A stretch of 64,000 nucleotides of DNA, taken from contig CALWSP010000001.1 of assembly GCA_944384235.1 (NCBI GenBank), forward strand, positions 62,001-126,000, written 5' to 3'. Positions 8,883 to 16,564 of the stretch are shown here, piece by piece. The translations under genes and the position numbers were made by a program. The DNA is from an uncultured Clostridia bacterium. Lineage in GTDB: Bacteria > Bacillota > Clostridia > Lachnospirales > CAG-274. How positions within the stretch are numbered: position 1 is the stretch's first letter; each line of letters starts with the position of its first letter. The notes under the pieces were generated by a model that saw nothing but the letters and a program-made list of their open reading frames with translations, made no database searches and was not told the origin of the DNA.

Positions 8883-11009
8883 ATGAGTAAGATTTACAAA
8901 ATGGATTTAGCAGGTAGAGAGCTATCTGTTGAAATCGGCAAAGTTGCAGAGCTTGCTAATGGTGAGTGTATTGTTAGATATGGCGACACTGTTGTTTTAG
9001 TGACTGCTACTGCTTCTGAAAAGCCAAGAGCTGGTATTGACTTTTTCCCTTTATCAATTGATTATGAGGAAAAAATGTATGCAGTTGGTAAAATTCCTGG
9101 TGGTTTTAACAAAAGAGAGGGCAGACCTTCTGAACACGCTATTTTAACTGCTAGAGTTATTGACAGACCTATTAGACCTTTATTCCCTAAAGATTATAGA
9201 AACGATGTTTCTATTAACGCTTTAGTTATGGCTGTTGACCAAGATTGTTCGCCTGAAATTTGCGCTATGATTGGTTCATCTATTGCATTATCTATTTCTG
9301 ATATTCCTTTCTATGGCCCAACTGGTTCTGTTTCTGTGGGTATGATTGACGGCGAGTTTATTATTAACCCAACTGCTGAGCAAAAGGCTATTAGCAAAAT
9401 GAGTTTAACTGTTGCTTCAACTAAAGAAAAGGTTATGATGATTGAAGCTGGTGCTGACGAAGTTACTGACGAGGAAATGTTTGATGCTATTATGTTTGGT
9501 CATCAAAAAAACATTGAAATTTGCCAATTTATTGACGGTATTGTTGCTGAGTGTGGCAAAGAAAAGCATAGCTATGAAGAGCATAGTGTAGATGCTGAGT
9601 TATATGCTAGTATAAAAGAATTAATTGGCGACAAGAGAATGGAAGAAGCCGTTTTTACAGATATGAAACAGGAAAGAGATGAAAGAATATCTGCTATTGA
9701 AGCTGAAGTTTTTGAAGCTCTTTTTGAAAAGTTTGGCAACGAGGACGAAGTTGAGTTTGAAGGCGTTATTGGCGAAGCTATTTACAAATATGAAAAAGAA
9801 ACTGTTAGAAGAATGATTTTAAGAGAGCATAAAAGACCTGATGGCAGAGCTTTAGACGAGATTAGAGCTTTATCTGCTGAAGTTGATGTTCTCCCTAGAG
9901 TTCACGGCTCTGGTTTATTTAAAAGAGGTCAAACTCAAGTTCTTACTGTTACAACTCTTGGTTCTATGTCTGATGTTCAAAAGTTAGACGGGCTTGACGA
10001 GGCTGAAACTTGCAAGAGATATATTCACCACTACAACTTCCCTGGTTTTTCTGTTGGCGAAGCTAAGCCTTCAAGAAGCCCTGGCAGAAGAGAAATTGGC
10101 CACGGTGCTTTAGCTGAAAGAGCTTTACTTCCTGTTATACCTAGCGAAGAAGAATTCCCTTACGCTATTAGGCTTGTGTCTGAAGTTTTAAGCTCGAATG
10201 GTTCTACTTCACAAGGTAGTGTTTGTGGCTCTACTTTATCTCTTATGGCTGCTGGTGTGCCTATTAAGCGTCCAGTTGCAGGAATTTCTTGTGGTCTTGT
10301 TACTGGCGAAAGTGACGATGATTTCATTTTATTAACTGACATTCAAGGCCTTGAGGACTTCTTTGGAGATATGGATTTTAAGGTGGCTGGTACTAGCAAG
10401 GGTATTACTGCGATTCAGATGGATATGAAAATTCAAGGTCTTACACCTGAAATTATTAAAGGCGCTATTGAAAACACTCACAAGGCTAGAACTTACATTC
10501 TTGACGAAGTTATGCTTAAGGCTATTAGTGAGCCTAGAAAAGAATTATCTGAATTTGCACCTAAAATTCAGTTTGTTCAGATTAACCCAGACAAGATGGC
10601 TGAGGTTATTGGTTCAAAGGGTAAAGTTATTAACAGAATTATTGAAGAATCTGGCGTTGACAAAATTGACACAGAAGACGAGGGCAAGATTTATGTTTCT
10701 TCGCCTAATGCAGAGGCAATTAAAAAGGCTGTGTCTATGATTGAAGCTATTGCTATGGACCCAGTTGTTGGAAAGGTGTATACTGGCAAAGTTACTAGAA
10801 TTATGAGCTTTGGTGCTTTTGTTGAAATTGCTCCTGAAAAAGAAGGTCTTGTTCATATTTCTAAGCTTGCTAAGGAAAGAGTTGAAAAGGTTGAAGATGT
10901 TGTGAACATTGGAGATGTATTTGATGTTAAGGTTGTTGAAATTGACAAGCAAGGCAGAATCAACTTATCTAGAAAAGATTGTCTTACAAAAGAAGATAGC
11001 GAAGAATAA
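8883..11009 (+). CDS. pnp: Polyribonucleotide nucleotidyltransferase (PNPase)
   Basis: A phosphorolytic 3'-to-5' exoribonuclease central to mRNA turnover. The 708 residues contain two RNase PH-like domains joined by a helical linker, a KH domain (VIGSKGKVINRI, about residue 575) and a C-terminal S1 domain (GKVTRIMSFGAFVEI). The catalytic region GRREIGHGALAERAL is present. A TAGGAGGA site lies upstream of the ATG. The rpsO-pnp order is the conserved bacterial arrangement. Confidence 0.98.
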   Translation: MSKIYKMDLAGRELSVEIGKVAELANGECIVRYGDTVVLVTATASEKPRAGIDFFPLSIDYEEKMYAVGKIPGGFNKREGRPSEHAILTARVIDRPIRPLFPKDYRNDVSINALVMAVDQDCSPEICAMIGSSIALSISDIPFYGPTGSVSVGMIDGEFIINPTAEQKAISKMSLTVASTKEKVMMIEAGADEVTDEEMFDAIMFGHQKNIEICQFIDGIVAECGKEKHSYEEHSVDAELYASIKELIGDKRMEEAVFTDMKQERDERISAIEAEVFEALFEKFGNEDEVEFEGVIGEAIYKYEKETVRRMILREHKRPDGRALDEIRALSAEVDVLPRVHGSGLFKRGQTQVLTVTTLGSMSDVQKLDGLDEAETCKRYIHHYNFPGFSVGEAKPSRSPGRREIGHGALAERALLPVIPSEEEFPYAIRLVSEVLSSNGSTSQGSVCGSTLSLMAAGVPIKRPVAGISCGLVTGESDDDFILLTDIQGLEDFFGDMDFKVAGTSKGITAIQMDMKIQGLTPEIIKGAIENTHKARTYILDEVMLKAISEPRKELSEFAPKIQFVQINPDKMAEVIGSKGKVINRIIEESGVDKIDTEDEGKIYVSSPNAEAIKKAVSMIEAIAMDPVVGKVYTGKVTRIMSFGAFVEIAPEKEGLVHISKLAKERVEKVEDVVNIGDVFDVKVVEIDKQGRINLSRKDCLTKEDSEE

Positions 11010-11034
11010 AAAGAGTTTATTTTAATTTAAGTAG

Positions 11035-11057
11035 GGAGTGGGTTTTCCACTCCTTGT
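11035..11057 (+). terminator. Terminator after pnp
   Basis: A GC-rich 7-bp stem GGAGTGG/CCACTCC with loop TTTT is followed by TTGTTT. Flanking TTTAA/TTAAA bases can extend the stem. Confidence 0.8.
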
Positions 11058-11104
11058 TTAAATTAGTTAAATAAAATTGTAATTATTTTGTTACAGAAAT
11101 AGTA

Positions 11105-11132
11105 TTGACTTTTTTTAAGAATATTATATAAT
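11105..11132 (+). promoter_or_regulatory. Promoter of ssrA
   Basis: TTGACT (11105-11110) and TATAAT (11127-11132) are separated by 16 bases. The tmRNA begins about 20 bases downstream. Confidence 0.75.
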
Positions 11133-11152
11133 TAAATAGCAAACAATAATTT

Positions 11153-11499
11153 GGGGATGCAATGGTTTCGACGGGGATTTTGAAATCTGAGATAGCCATT
11201 GGAGGCGGGAGACTCCTTAAAAGCCCAAAGTTTTAAAAAATAAACGACAAAAATTTAGAATTAGTGGCAGCTTAATTGCTGCTCATTGACCTTAGATTTT
11301 CTGCAGTCTAAGAATCAGTGCCGACCTTGCAGAGCACTTTTGTTGTGAAGCTTTGAGCAACAAAAAGATTTATGAAGCTACCAAGATTTATAGCCTGTCT
11401 TTCGGCGATATTTCAAGGGAATTAACAAAAGATAGACTGTAATGGGAGAAGTCTTTGACGACGGATTTTCGGACAGGGGTTCGATTCCCCTCATCTCCA
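11153..11499 (+). ncRNA. ssrA: Transfer-messenger RNA (tmRNA)
   Basis: Rescues stalled ribosomes with SmpB. The 5' end GGGGATG pairs with CATCTCC at the 3' end to make the tRNA-like acceptor stem, and the T-arm GGACAGGGGTTCGATTCCCC is present. The tag reading frame (11243-11275) gives NDKNLELVAA followed by TAA. The ATA just before it may be the resume codon. The Val-Ala-Ala end resembles the usual LAA-type degradation signal. The 3' CCA is not encoded, so it must be added by tRNA nucleotidyltransferase. Confidence 0.95.
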
Positions 11500-11524
11500 T
11501 TAAAATGGAAAACATTTATTAAAA

Positions 11525-11557
11525 AAAAGAGATACTAAAAAGTATCTCTTTTTTTTA
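11525..11557 (+). terminator. Terminator after ssrA
   Basis: A perfect stem with core AGAGATAC/GTATCTCT, a 6-base A-rich loop and a run of T residues directly after it. Confidence 0.9.
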
Positions 11558-11582
11558 TTTATAAATATAAAAATGCAGATTA

Positions 11583-11611
11583 TTGACAAGAATATTTTTT
11601 TAAGTTATTAT
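11583..11611 (+). promoter_or_regulatory. Promoter of the tandem glycosyltransferase gene
   Basis: TTGACA (11583-11588) and TATTAT (11606-11611) have a 17-base spacer. The predicted start near 11618 leaves a very short leader before the GTG at 11632. Confidence 0.65.
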
Positions 11612-11631
11612 TAGGGTAATTAAATTTTGGT

Positions 11632-13545
11632 GTGAAAGAGAGAGTTATGGGTTATTTAAAGGATTACGGAATTATTGGCACAAGTTTTTTAATTAAAAAC
11701 AAATTAAAAGGCAAGAAAAATAAATATAAAGATTATTTAAAAGATGAGGACAGAAACGAAGTTGATTTACCTAAATTAAAGAAAAGCCCTATTATTTCTG
11801 TTATTTTATACAGCAAAGGGGATTTTCAAGAAAGCCTTTTATCAATATTAAACCAAGTTGGGAACATTGAAATTGAGCTTATTATTGTTAGCGACAGAGA
11901 TATTGTTAGCGACAAAGGTTGCGTTATTATTGAGTATGGTTGCGAAAGAGATTATGCTTTTAAACTTGGTTTTGAAATGGCAAAAGGAGAATTCATTTAT
12001 TTTTTAGACGATGATGTTATTTTAAACAACACAGCTTTTTATTATATGCTTGAGAAGTTAAATTACTGTGATTTTGATATGGTATATAGTGATGAGGACA
12101 GGTTTGTTGAAGGTGTTAGAGTGAACCCATTTTTTAAGCCAAGCTGGTCTAGAAGTTTGATTAGAGAATTTAACTATGTTGGATATGCTCTTATTAGAAA
12201 AAGTTTAATTAATGAATTTAATGGATATTTTGAATTATTATTTGATTTAAGTTACAAAAACATTAAAGTATGCAATGTTGAAAGGGTTTTAGTTCATTAC
12301 AAAAAAAGGTTAATGGAAGAAAAAGAAGCTCAAAAATATTTAGGAAATGAACTTGTTAGCATTATTATTCCATCAAAGGACAATTTTGAGATTTTAGAAA
12401 GATGTATTAAAAGCATTAGAGAAAAAACTTCATACAAAAATTTTGAAATTATAGTTGTTGACAATGGAAGTTGTGAAAGTGTAAAAGAAAAAGTAGTTAA
12501 TTTAGCTGACAAGTATATATATGAAAAAAGAGAGTTTAATTTTTCTTATATGTGTAACTTAGGTGCAAAAAATGCTAAGGGTGATTATTTATTATTTTTA
12601 AATGATGACACAGAGGTTATAACAAGTAATTGGCTTGAGGGAATGTTAGGCTATGCAAGCTGTGAGCACATAGGTGCTGTTGGGGCTAAATTATTATATC
12701 CTAAGACTGATTTAATTCAGCATTGTGGCATTTTAAACAGCAAAAATGGTCCTATTCACAGTTTTGCAAATTTTAGTGACAGTATGGACTTATATTTTGG
12801 AAGAAATGTTTATGGGTATAGTTATATGGCTGTTACGGGAGCTTGTTTAATGGTTAAAAGAGAAAAATTTAATGGCTTTGATGAGAAATTTCCCATTGCA
12901 TACAATGATGTTGACCTTTGTTTTAGGTTGTATGAAAGAGGTTTTGAAAACGTAGTTGCTAACAATGTTAAGTTATATCATTATGAATCCATATCAAGAG
13001 GCAACGACAGGTTATCAAAAGAGAAAAAAACAAGGTTATACAAGGAGAGAAAAGCTCTATATAAAAAGCACAAAGATTTTTATTTTGTGGACAAAATGTA
13101 TAACAACAATTTAAGTGGATTTAGAGCTGACTTTACTATTGAAAGCAAATATTATAGGAAAATTAGCAAAATTAAAAAGGCTATATATCAGCCAAACAAG
13201 TATTTTGACGATTTTGATTTTAAAATTGAAAGTTTAGAAAGTGGTGATATTTTAAAAATAGGCGGATATGCCTACAAAAAAGGGCATTTATGTGACGTTT
13301 ATGTTTTAATTTTTACTAGAGATGATGTTGCAATTAGTTTTAAAACAAGCAAAGTTTTTAGAGAGGACATTGCTATAAAATATGGGAAGAGATATATTAC
13401 TTCTGGATTTAGTTGTAATGTTGACACAAAATTATTTGAAGATGGAAAATATAGAATTGGGCTTATGTTAGTTGACCTTATTAGCAGGAAGAAACATATT
13501 GAAATAAGTGAGGAGGTTTTTTCTGTTAGAGGGTTTATTGATTAA
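11632..13545 (+). CDS. Tandem family-2 glycosyltransferase
   Basis: A 637-residue cytoplasmic protein with two GT-A (GT2) modules. The first (about 50-200) is reduced: it keeps FLDDDV but is short. The second (about 240-470) is complete, with VSIIIPSKDN, IIVVDNGS, the DxD-type LFLNDDTEV and AYNDVDLCFRLYERGFE. A C-terminal all-beta-looking region (about 535-637) is not recognised. Relatives build rhamnan or wall polysaccharides and O-antigens. It stands alone rather than in a polysaccharide cluster. GTG 11632 is used here; ATG at 11647 is an alternative. Confidence 0.8.
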   Translation: MKERVMGYLKDYGIIGTSFLIKNKLKGKKNKYKDYLKDEDRNEVDLPKLKKSPIISVILYSKGDFQESLLSILNQVGNIEIELIIVSDRDIVSDKGCVIIEYGCERDYAFKLGFEMAKGEFIYFLDDDVILNNTAFYYMLEKLNYCDFDMVYSDEDRFVEGVRVNPFFKPSWSRSLIREFNYVGYALIRKSLINEFNGYFELLFDLSYKNIKVCNVERVLVHYKKRLMEEKEAQKYLGNELVSIIIPSKDNFEILERCIKSIREKTSYKNFEIIVVDNGSCESVKEKVVNLADKYIYEKREFNFSYMCNLGAKNAKGDYLLFLNDDTEVITSNWLEGMLGYASCEHIGAVGAKLLYPKTDLIQHCGILNSKNGPIHSFANFSDSMDLYFGRNVYGYSYMAVTGACLMVKREKFNGFDEKFPIAYNDVDLCFRLYERGFENVVANNVKLYHYESISRGNDRLSKEKKTRLYKERKALYKKHKDFYFVDKMYNNNLSGFRADFTIESKYYRKISKIKKAIYQPNKYFDDFDFKIESLESGDILKIGGYAYKKGHLCDVYVLIFTRDDVAISFKTSKVFREDIAIKYGKRYITSGFSCNVDTKLFEDGKYRIGLMLVDLISRKKHIEISEEVFSVRGFID

Positions 13546-13593
13546 AAGGAATAAGAGGTTTGAAAAGCTAATATAATCTATTGAGGTGAGATT

Positions 13594-13863
13594 ATGAACG
13601 AGGTTATTTCAAACCAATTATTTAGTTTAGTGTTTTATGTGGTAGTATTTTTTATTATTTGCATTTTTTTTATGAACAAAATTCCAAAATTAAGCAAAAT
13701 TGCTATGCAAGGAATTATTAGTTCTTGTTTTATTTTTATTATTAACTGTGTTGTATACAAAATGGAGCTTTGTCTTGGTATAAATTTTATAACTGTAATT
13801 GCTGCAACTTTTTTAGGTATGCCAGCAATTAGTTTTATGTATTTGATTTTATATATTTTATAG
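13594..13863 (+). CDS. bofA: BofA-family pro-sigma-K processing inhibitor
   Basis: An 89-residue protein with two or three hydrophobic segments and the family end pattern LGINFITVIAATFLGMPAI. BofA-type proteins sit in the outer forespore membrane and restrain the SpoIVFB protease. In many Clostridia bofA persists where SpoIVFB is absent and its role there is unclear. The gene stands outside its common recR-bofA context. Confidence 0.75.
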   Translation: MNEVISNQLFSLVFYVVVFFIICIFFMNKIPKLSKIAMQGIISSCFIFIINCVVYKMELCLGINFITVIAATFLGMPAISFMYLILYIL

Positions 13864-14020
13864 TGTGGGGTTAAGGAAAGGATATTTAAAATTTTACATA
13901 ATAGAACAGAATATAAATTTGAATTAAAAAAGAAAAAATTATATTTATTTTGATTTATATTCAAATGAATATAAAAAAAATGGACAAGTTTGGAAAAAAT
14001 TGGAAAAGGAAGAAAAAAAT

Positions 14021-14578
14021 ATGCTTGAGTTTAACAAAAAGATGGATAGAGAGGCTAGGGAAATTTTTGGAGAGAGAAATTTAGTTTTTGGGGACGGAAA
14101 GATAAATGCAGAAATTATGCTTATTGGAGAAGCTCCTGGGGCAGAGGAGGAGAAAACTGGAAAGCCTTTTGTTGGAAAGGCTGGAAAAAATTTAAGTGAG
14201 TTTTTAGAGATAGTTGGTTTAAAAAGGGAAGATTTATATATTTCTAATGTTGTTAAGATTAGACCTTTTAAACTTAGCGAAAAAACTCAAAGGTCAATTA
14301 ACAGGCCACCAAACAGAAGTGAGCTTGATTTTTTTGTTCCTAAGCTACAAGAGGAAATTAAAATTGTTAAGCCAAAGTTAATTGTTACTTTAGGAAATTT
14401 TGCTTTAAAAAATGTGTTATTAGACAAAAATATTAAAATTGGAGATTGCCACGGAAGTTTAATTGAAAAAGGTGATATGAAAATTTTCCCTTTATACCAC
14501 CCTGCATCAATTATATATGACATAAGTAAAAAAGACGTTTATTTGGAGGATTTAAGGAAATTAAAAGAAGTATTATAA
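14021..14578 (+). CDS. Family-4-like uracil-DNA glycosylase lacking Fe-S cysteines
   Basis: A 185-residue member of the uracil-DNA glycosylase superfamily, which removes uracil from DNA. Motif GEAPGAEEEKTGKPFVGKAG binds the uracil pocket, NVVKIRP follows, and the late motif YHPAS is present. Classical family-4 enzymes hold a 4Fe-4S cluster with four cysteines, two near the N-terminus, one in NVVKCRP and one about 15 residues later. All four are missing here: the third is Ile, and the only Cys is in GDCHG. ATG 14021 with an AAGGA site is preferred to the TTG at 14000. Confidence 0.82.
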   Translation: MLEFNKKMDREAREIFGERNLVFGDGKINAEIMLIGEAPGAEEEKTGKPFVGKAGKNLSEFLEIVGLKREDLYISNVVKIRPFKLSEKTQRSINRPPNRSELDFFVPKLQEEIKIVKPKLIVTLGNFALKNVLLDKNIKIGDCHGSLIEKGDMKIFPLYHPASIIYDISKKDVYLEDLRKLKEVL

Positions 14579-14904
14579 TTTTAGGAGTTTTTATTTTAAG
14601 CTATATTTTTTTAAAGTTTAAGTTTGAAGAAATTATTAGTTATTTACCTGAGTGTTATTATTACAGCAAGTTTAACATTTTATGCCCAGGTTGTGGCATA
14701 ACTAGGGCTATTAGAGAAGCATTAAGATTTAATTTTATTTGTTCTATAAAATATAATCCTTTAGTTATTAGCATTTTATTATTATTTTTAGGGTGTATTT
14801 TTGAAAAGATATTTGAAAGGAAAATTTTACCAAGAAATATATTATTTTGGGGTGGAACTATTTTTTTATTTACTTTATATTTTATTTTGAGAAATTTTTT
14901 ATAG
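14560..14904 (+). CDS. DUF2752 membrane protein with apparent ATT start
   Basis: A 114-residue protein with the DUF2752 signature CPGCGITRA, followed by KYNPLV and three hydrophobic segments. The function of this family is not established. The frame is open from 14530 but contains no ATG, GTG or TTG before the conserved core. The ATT at 14560 lies 10 bases after a GGAGG (14545-14549) inside the preceding gene and gives a family-like N-terminus of KRSIIILG. The true start is therefore probably ATT, or less likely ATA at 14575. It overlaps the glycosylase gene by 19 bases. Confidence 0.7.
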   Translation: MKRSIIILGVFILSYIFLKFKFEEIISYLPECYYYSKFNILCPGCGITRAIREALRFNFICSIKYNPLVISILLLFLGCIFEKIFERKILPRNILFWGGTIFLFTLYFILRNFL

Positions 14905-14906
14905 GT

Positions 14907-14955
14907 TACTTTCCTTTTAGAAAATATGTGGCTTTTATTTTTTAAAAGGAAAGTA
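14907..14955. terminator. 13-bp perfect inverted repeat between convergent genes
   Basis: TACTTTCCTTTTA (14907-14919) and TAAAAGGAAAGTA (14943-14955) are exact reverse complements around a 23-base loop. It lies between the convergent DUF2752 and DUF4190 genes, so a bidirectional terminator is likely, although the loop is long and the T-tracts are weak. Confidence 0.5.
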
Positions 14956-14970
14956 GTGTTTTAAAGGCGA

Positions 14971-15330
14971 TTATGCAAAGATTTGGTTAAACATAAGGGC
15001 TATTAAAAGAATAAGAGTTGAAAAGGCTAAGCCTATTAAAGATATGATTATAGAAAGTATAGGTATGTTTTTATTTTGTGGGTTTTTTGAAATTGAATAA
15101 ATGCTACAAATTATTCCTAAAATTGATGAAATTATTGCAGGAAAAACTAAGCACGACAAAACTATTGAAAATATACCTAAATTTATTGAAAGAATATTTA
15201 TTGTGTTTAGTTTATATTTTTTATTTGATTTTTTTTGTTTAAAATCTTTTTCAGAAATTAGATAGGTATTTTCTGGCAAAGTATCTAGTATATCATCTGA
15301 AGAAAGATTATTTTCTCTATTATTTTCCAT
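14971..15330 (-). CDS. Small DUF4190-like membrane protein
   Basis: A 119-residue protein with a hydrophilic, acidic N-terminal third (1-45) followed by two long hydrophobic hairpin segments (about 47-75 and 88-115). Glycines and small residues within the membrane part (FPAIISSILGIICSIYSI) resemble DUF4190 proteins. The role is unknown. It is divergent from the Nudix gene and has an AGGTGCTTTT-type ribosome site. Confidence 0.6.
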   Translation of the reverse strand: MENNRENNLSSDDILDTLPENTYLISEKDFKQKKSNKKYKLNTINILSINLGIFSIVLSCLVFPAIISSILGIICSIYSISKNPQNKNIPILSIIISLIGLAFSTLILLIALMFNQIFA

Positions 15331-15407
15331 AAAAGCACCTCCGAAATTATTTTAGCAAAATATAATTACTATGTCAAATTAATAAATTATGAAAGGTTGG
15401 GATAAAG

Positions 15408-15866
15408 ATGGCTATGACAACTCTTTGTTATATAGAAAAAGACAATAAATATTTAATGTTGCACAGAATTTCAAAAGAGAAAGACATTAACAAAGGAAAG
15501 TGGATAGGTGTTGGCGGACATTTTGAAGATGGCGAAAGCCCACAAGAGTGTTTACTTAGAGAGGTTTACGAAGAAACGGGGCTTACATTAATTAATTACA
15601 AATTTAGAGGGCTTGTTACATTTGTTGCCGACAAAAGTGTTACTGAGTATATGTGTTTATACACAGCAGACGAGTTTGAAGGGGAGTTAAAAGAATGTGA
15701 CGAGGGTGTTTTAGAATGGATTGAAAAGGAAAAAGTTTTAGACCTTAACATTTGGGAGGGAGATAGAATTTTCTTAAAGTTATTGCTTGAAGAAAGCAAA
15801 TTCTTTTCTTTAAAAGTGGAATACGAGGGCGACAAGCTTGTTAGATGGAATATTGAAAAAAATTAA
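15408..15866 (+). CDS. Nudix hydrolase, 8-oxo-dGTP diphosphatase type
   Basis: A 152-residue Nudix protein. The Nudix box is complete: GGHFEDGESPQECLLREVYEETGL, given here as G(5x)E(7x)REVYEETGL, spans about residues 36-58. The MutT/YtkD-like form with CYIEKDNKYLMLHR at the start suggests sanitisation of oxidised nucleotides, but substrate cannot be fixed from sequence. It converges with bioY. Confidence 0.8.
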   Translation: MAMTTLCYIEKDNKYLMLHRISKEKDINKGKWIGVGGHFEDGESPQECLLREVYEETGLTLINYKFRGLVTFVADKSVTEYMCLYTADEFEGELKECDEGVLEWIEKEKVLDLNIWEGDRIFLKLLLEESKFFSLKVEYEGDKLVRWNIEKN

Positions 15867-15890
15867 AGGACTTATTAAAAGTCCTTTTTT
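15865..15890. terminator. Bidirectional terminator between the Nudix gene and bioY
   Basis: A 9-bp stem AAAGGACTT/AAGTCCTTT with a short loop and a T-run on the plus strand. It overlaps the last codons of bioY. Confidence 0.75.
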
Positions 15891-16414
15891 GATTTCAATA
15901 TTAATTTTAGTTTTTTTCCAACAAAAACAGCTATTATAATTTTAATTGTGTCTAAAAGTATAAACGGAAAGACACAAATTTTAAGTATATCAAAAAGGGA
16001 CAAAGTATTTGTTAAAAACATAAAATACAATGTTCCAAAAAGATATTGAATTATGAGGCCTAAAAGCAGGGAAAGGAAAGAAATTAGTTTATTTTTATAA
16101 AATTTATCTATTAAAAAGCCTGAAACTATTGATGTTAGCAAAAAGCCAACTAAAAAGCCTCCAGTTTCGCCTAAAAGCACAGAAAGACCTCCTCTATAAT
16201 TGCTAAAAACTGGCAAGCCAACTGCCCCCAAAAGAAGATAGATTAAAAGGCTTATGGTTGAAAGTTTTTTGCCTAGGGCATAAATTGAGATGTAAAGAGC
16301 GAAGTTTATTAAAGTGACAGGAACTGGGCCTATTGGCAAAGTCATTGGGCCTAAAATTGCAAAAATTGCAGAAAAAAGAGAAACTAAAACTAATTCATAA
16401 ACAGTGATTTTCAT
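15875..16414 (-). CDS. bioY: Biotin transporter substrate-binding component BioY
   Basis: The 179-residue S component of an energy-coupling-factor transporter, with six hydrophobic segments. The signatures GPMTLPIGPVPVTLINFALY and GGLSVLLGETGGFLVGF are typical of BioY biotin binding. It has no local A or T components, so it likely docks on the shared EcfA-EcfT module encoded at 53.5-56.0 kb. Its promoter is overlapped by a BirA-type operator, which ties it to birA at 33 kb. An AAGGAGG site precedes the ATG. Confidence 0.92.
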   Translation of the reverse strand: MKITVYELVLVSLFSAIFAILGPMTLPIGPVPVTLINFALYISIYALGKKLSTISLLIYLLLGAVGLPVFSNYRGGLSVLLGETGGFLVGFLLTSIVSGFLIDKFYKNKLISFLSLLLGLIIQYLFGTLYFMFLTNTLSLFDILKICVFPFILLDTIKIIIAVFVGKKLKLILKSKKDF

Positions 16415-16438
16415 TTTTAAAACCTCCTTTATGAAAGT

Positions 16439-16467
16439 ATTATAGCAGTGAAAGAGAGGATTGTCAA
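16439..16467 (-). promoter_or_regulatory. Consensus promoter of bioY
   Basis: On the minus strand TTGACA (16467-16462), a 17-base spacer and TATAAT (16444-16439) match the sigma-A consensus at every position. The -35 box lies inside the BirA operator half-site. Confidence 0.85.
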
Positions 16468-16493
16468 CCGATAAAATTGGAATTGGTTTACAA
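16461..16493. promoter_or_regulatory. BirA operator controlling bioY
   Basis: TTGTCAACC (16461-16469), 15 bases, then GGTTTACAA (16485-16493) match the Gram-positive BirA box of TTGTTAACC-(N14-15)-GGTTAACAA with two mismatches, one per arm. The left arm contains the bioY -35 hexamer. Biotin-loaded BirA, whose encoded protein here has an HTH domain, should repress bioY. Confidence 0.85.
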
Positions 16494-16506
16494 TTGTGCT
16501 GTTTAG

Positions 16507-16535
16507 TTTACAAAAGAGGGGATATATGTTAGAAT
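16507..16535 (+). promoter_or_regulatory. Promoter of the sensor-like membrane protein gene
   Basis: TTTACA (16507-16512) and TAGAAT (16530-16535) are spaced by 17 bases and divergent from the bioY promoter. The -35 lies 14 bases from the BirA operator, so an effect of BirA on this promoter is possible but unproven. Confidence 0.55.
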
Positions 16536-16564
16536 TAGTTTATTAAAATAAAGAGGAGTTAAAA

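Noticed and set aside
13864-14000. AT-rich inverted repeat GAATATAAAT/ATTTATATTC (13909 and 13953) as a special element
   Set aside because: It can fold, but alternative pairings exist and base composition makes chance likely; at most a weak terminator after bofA.
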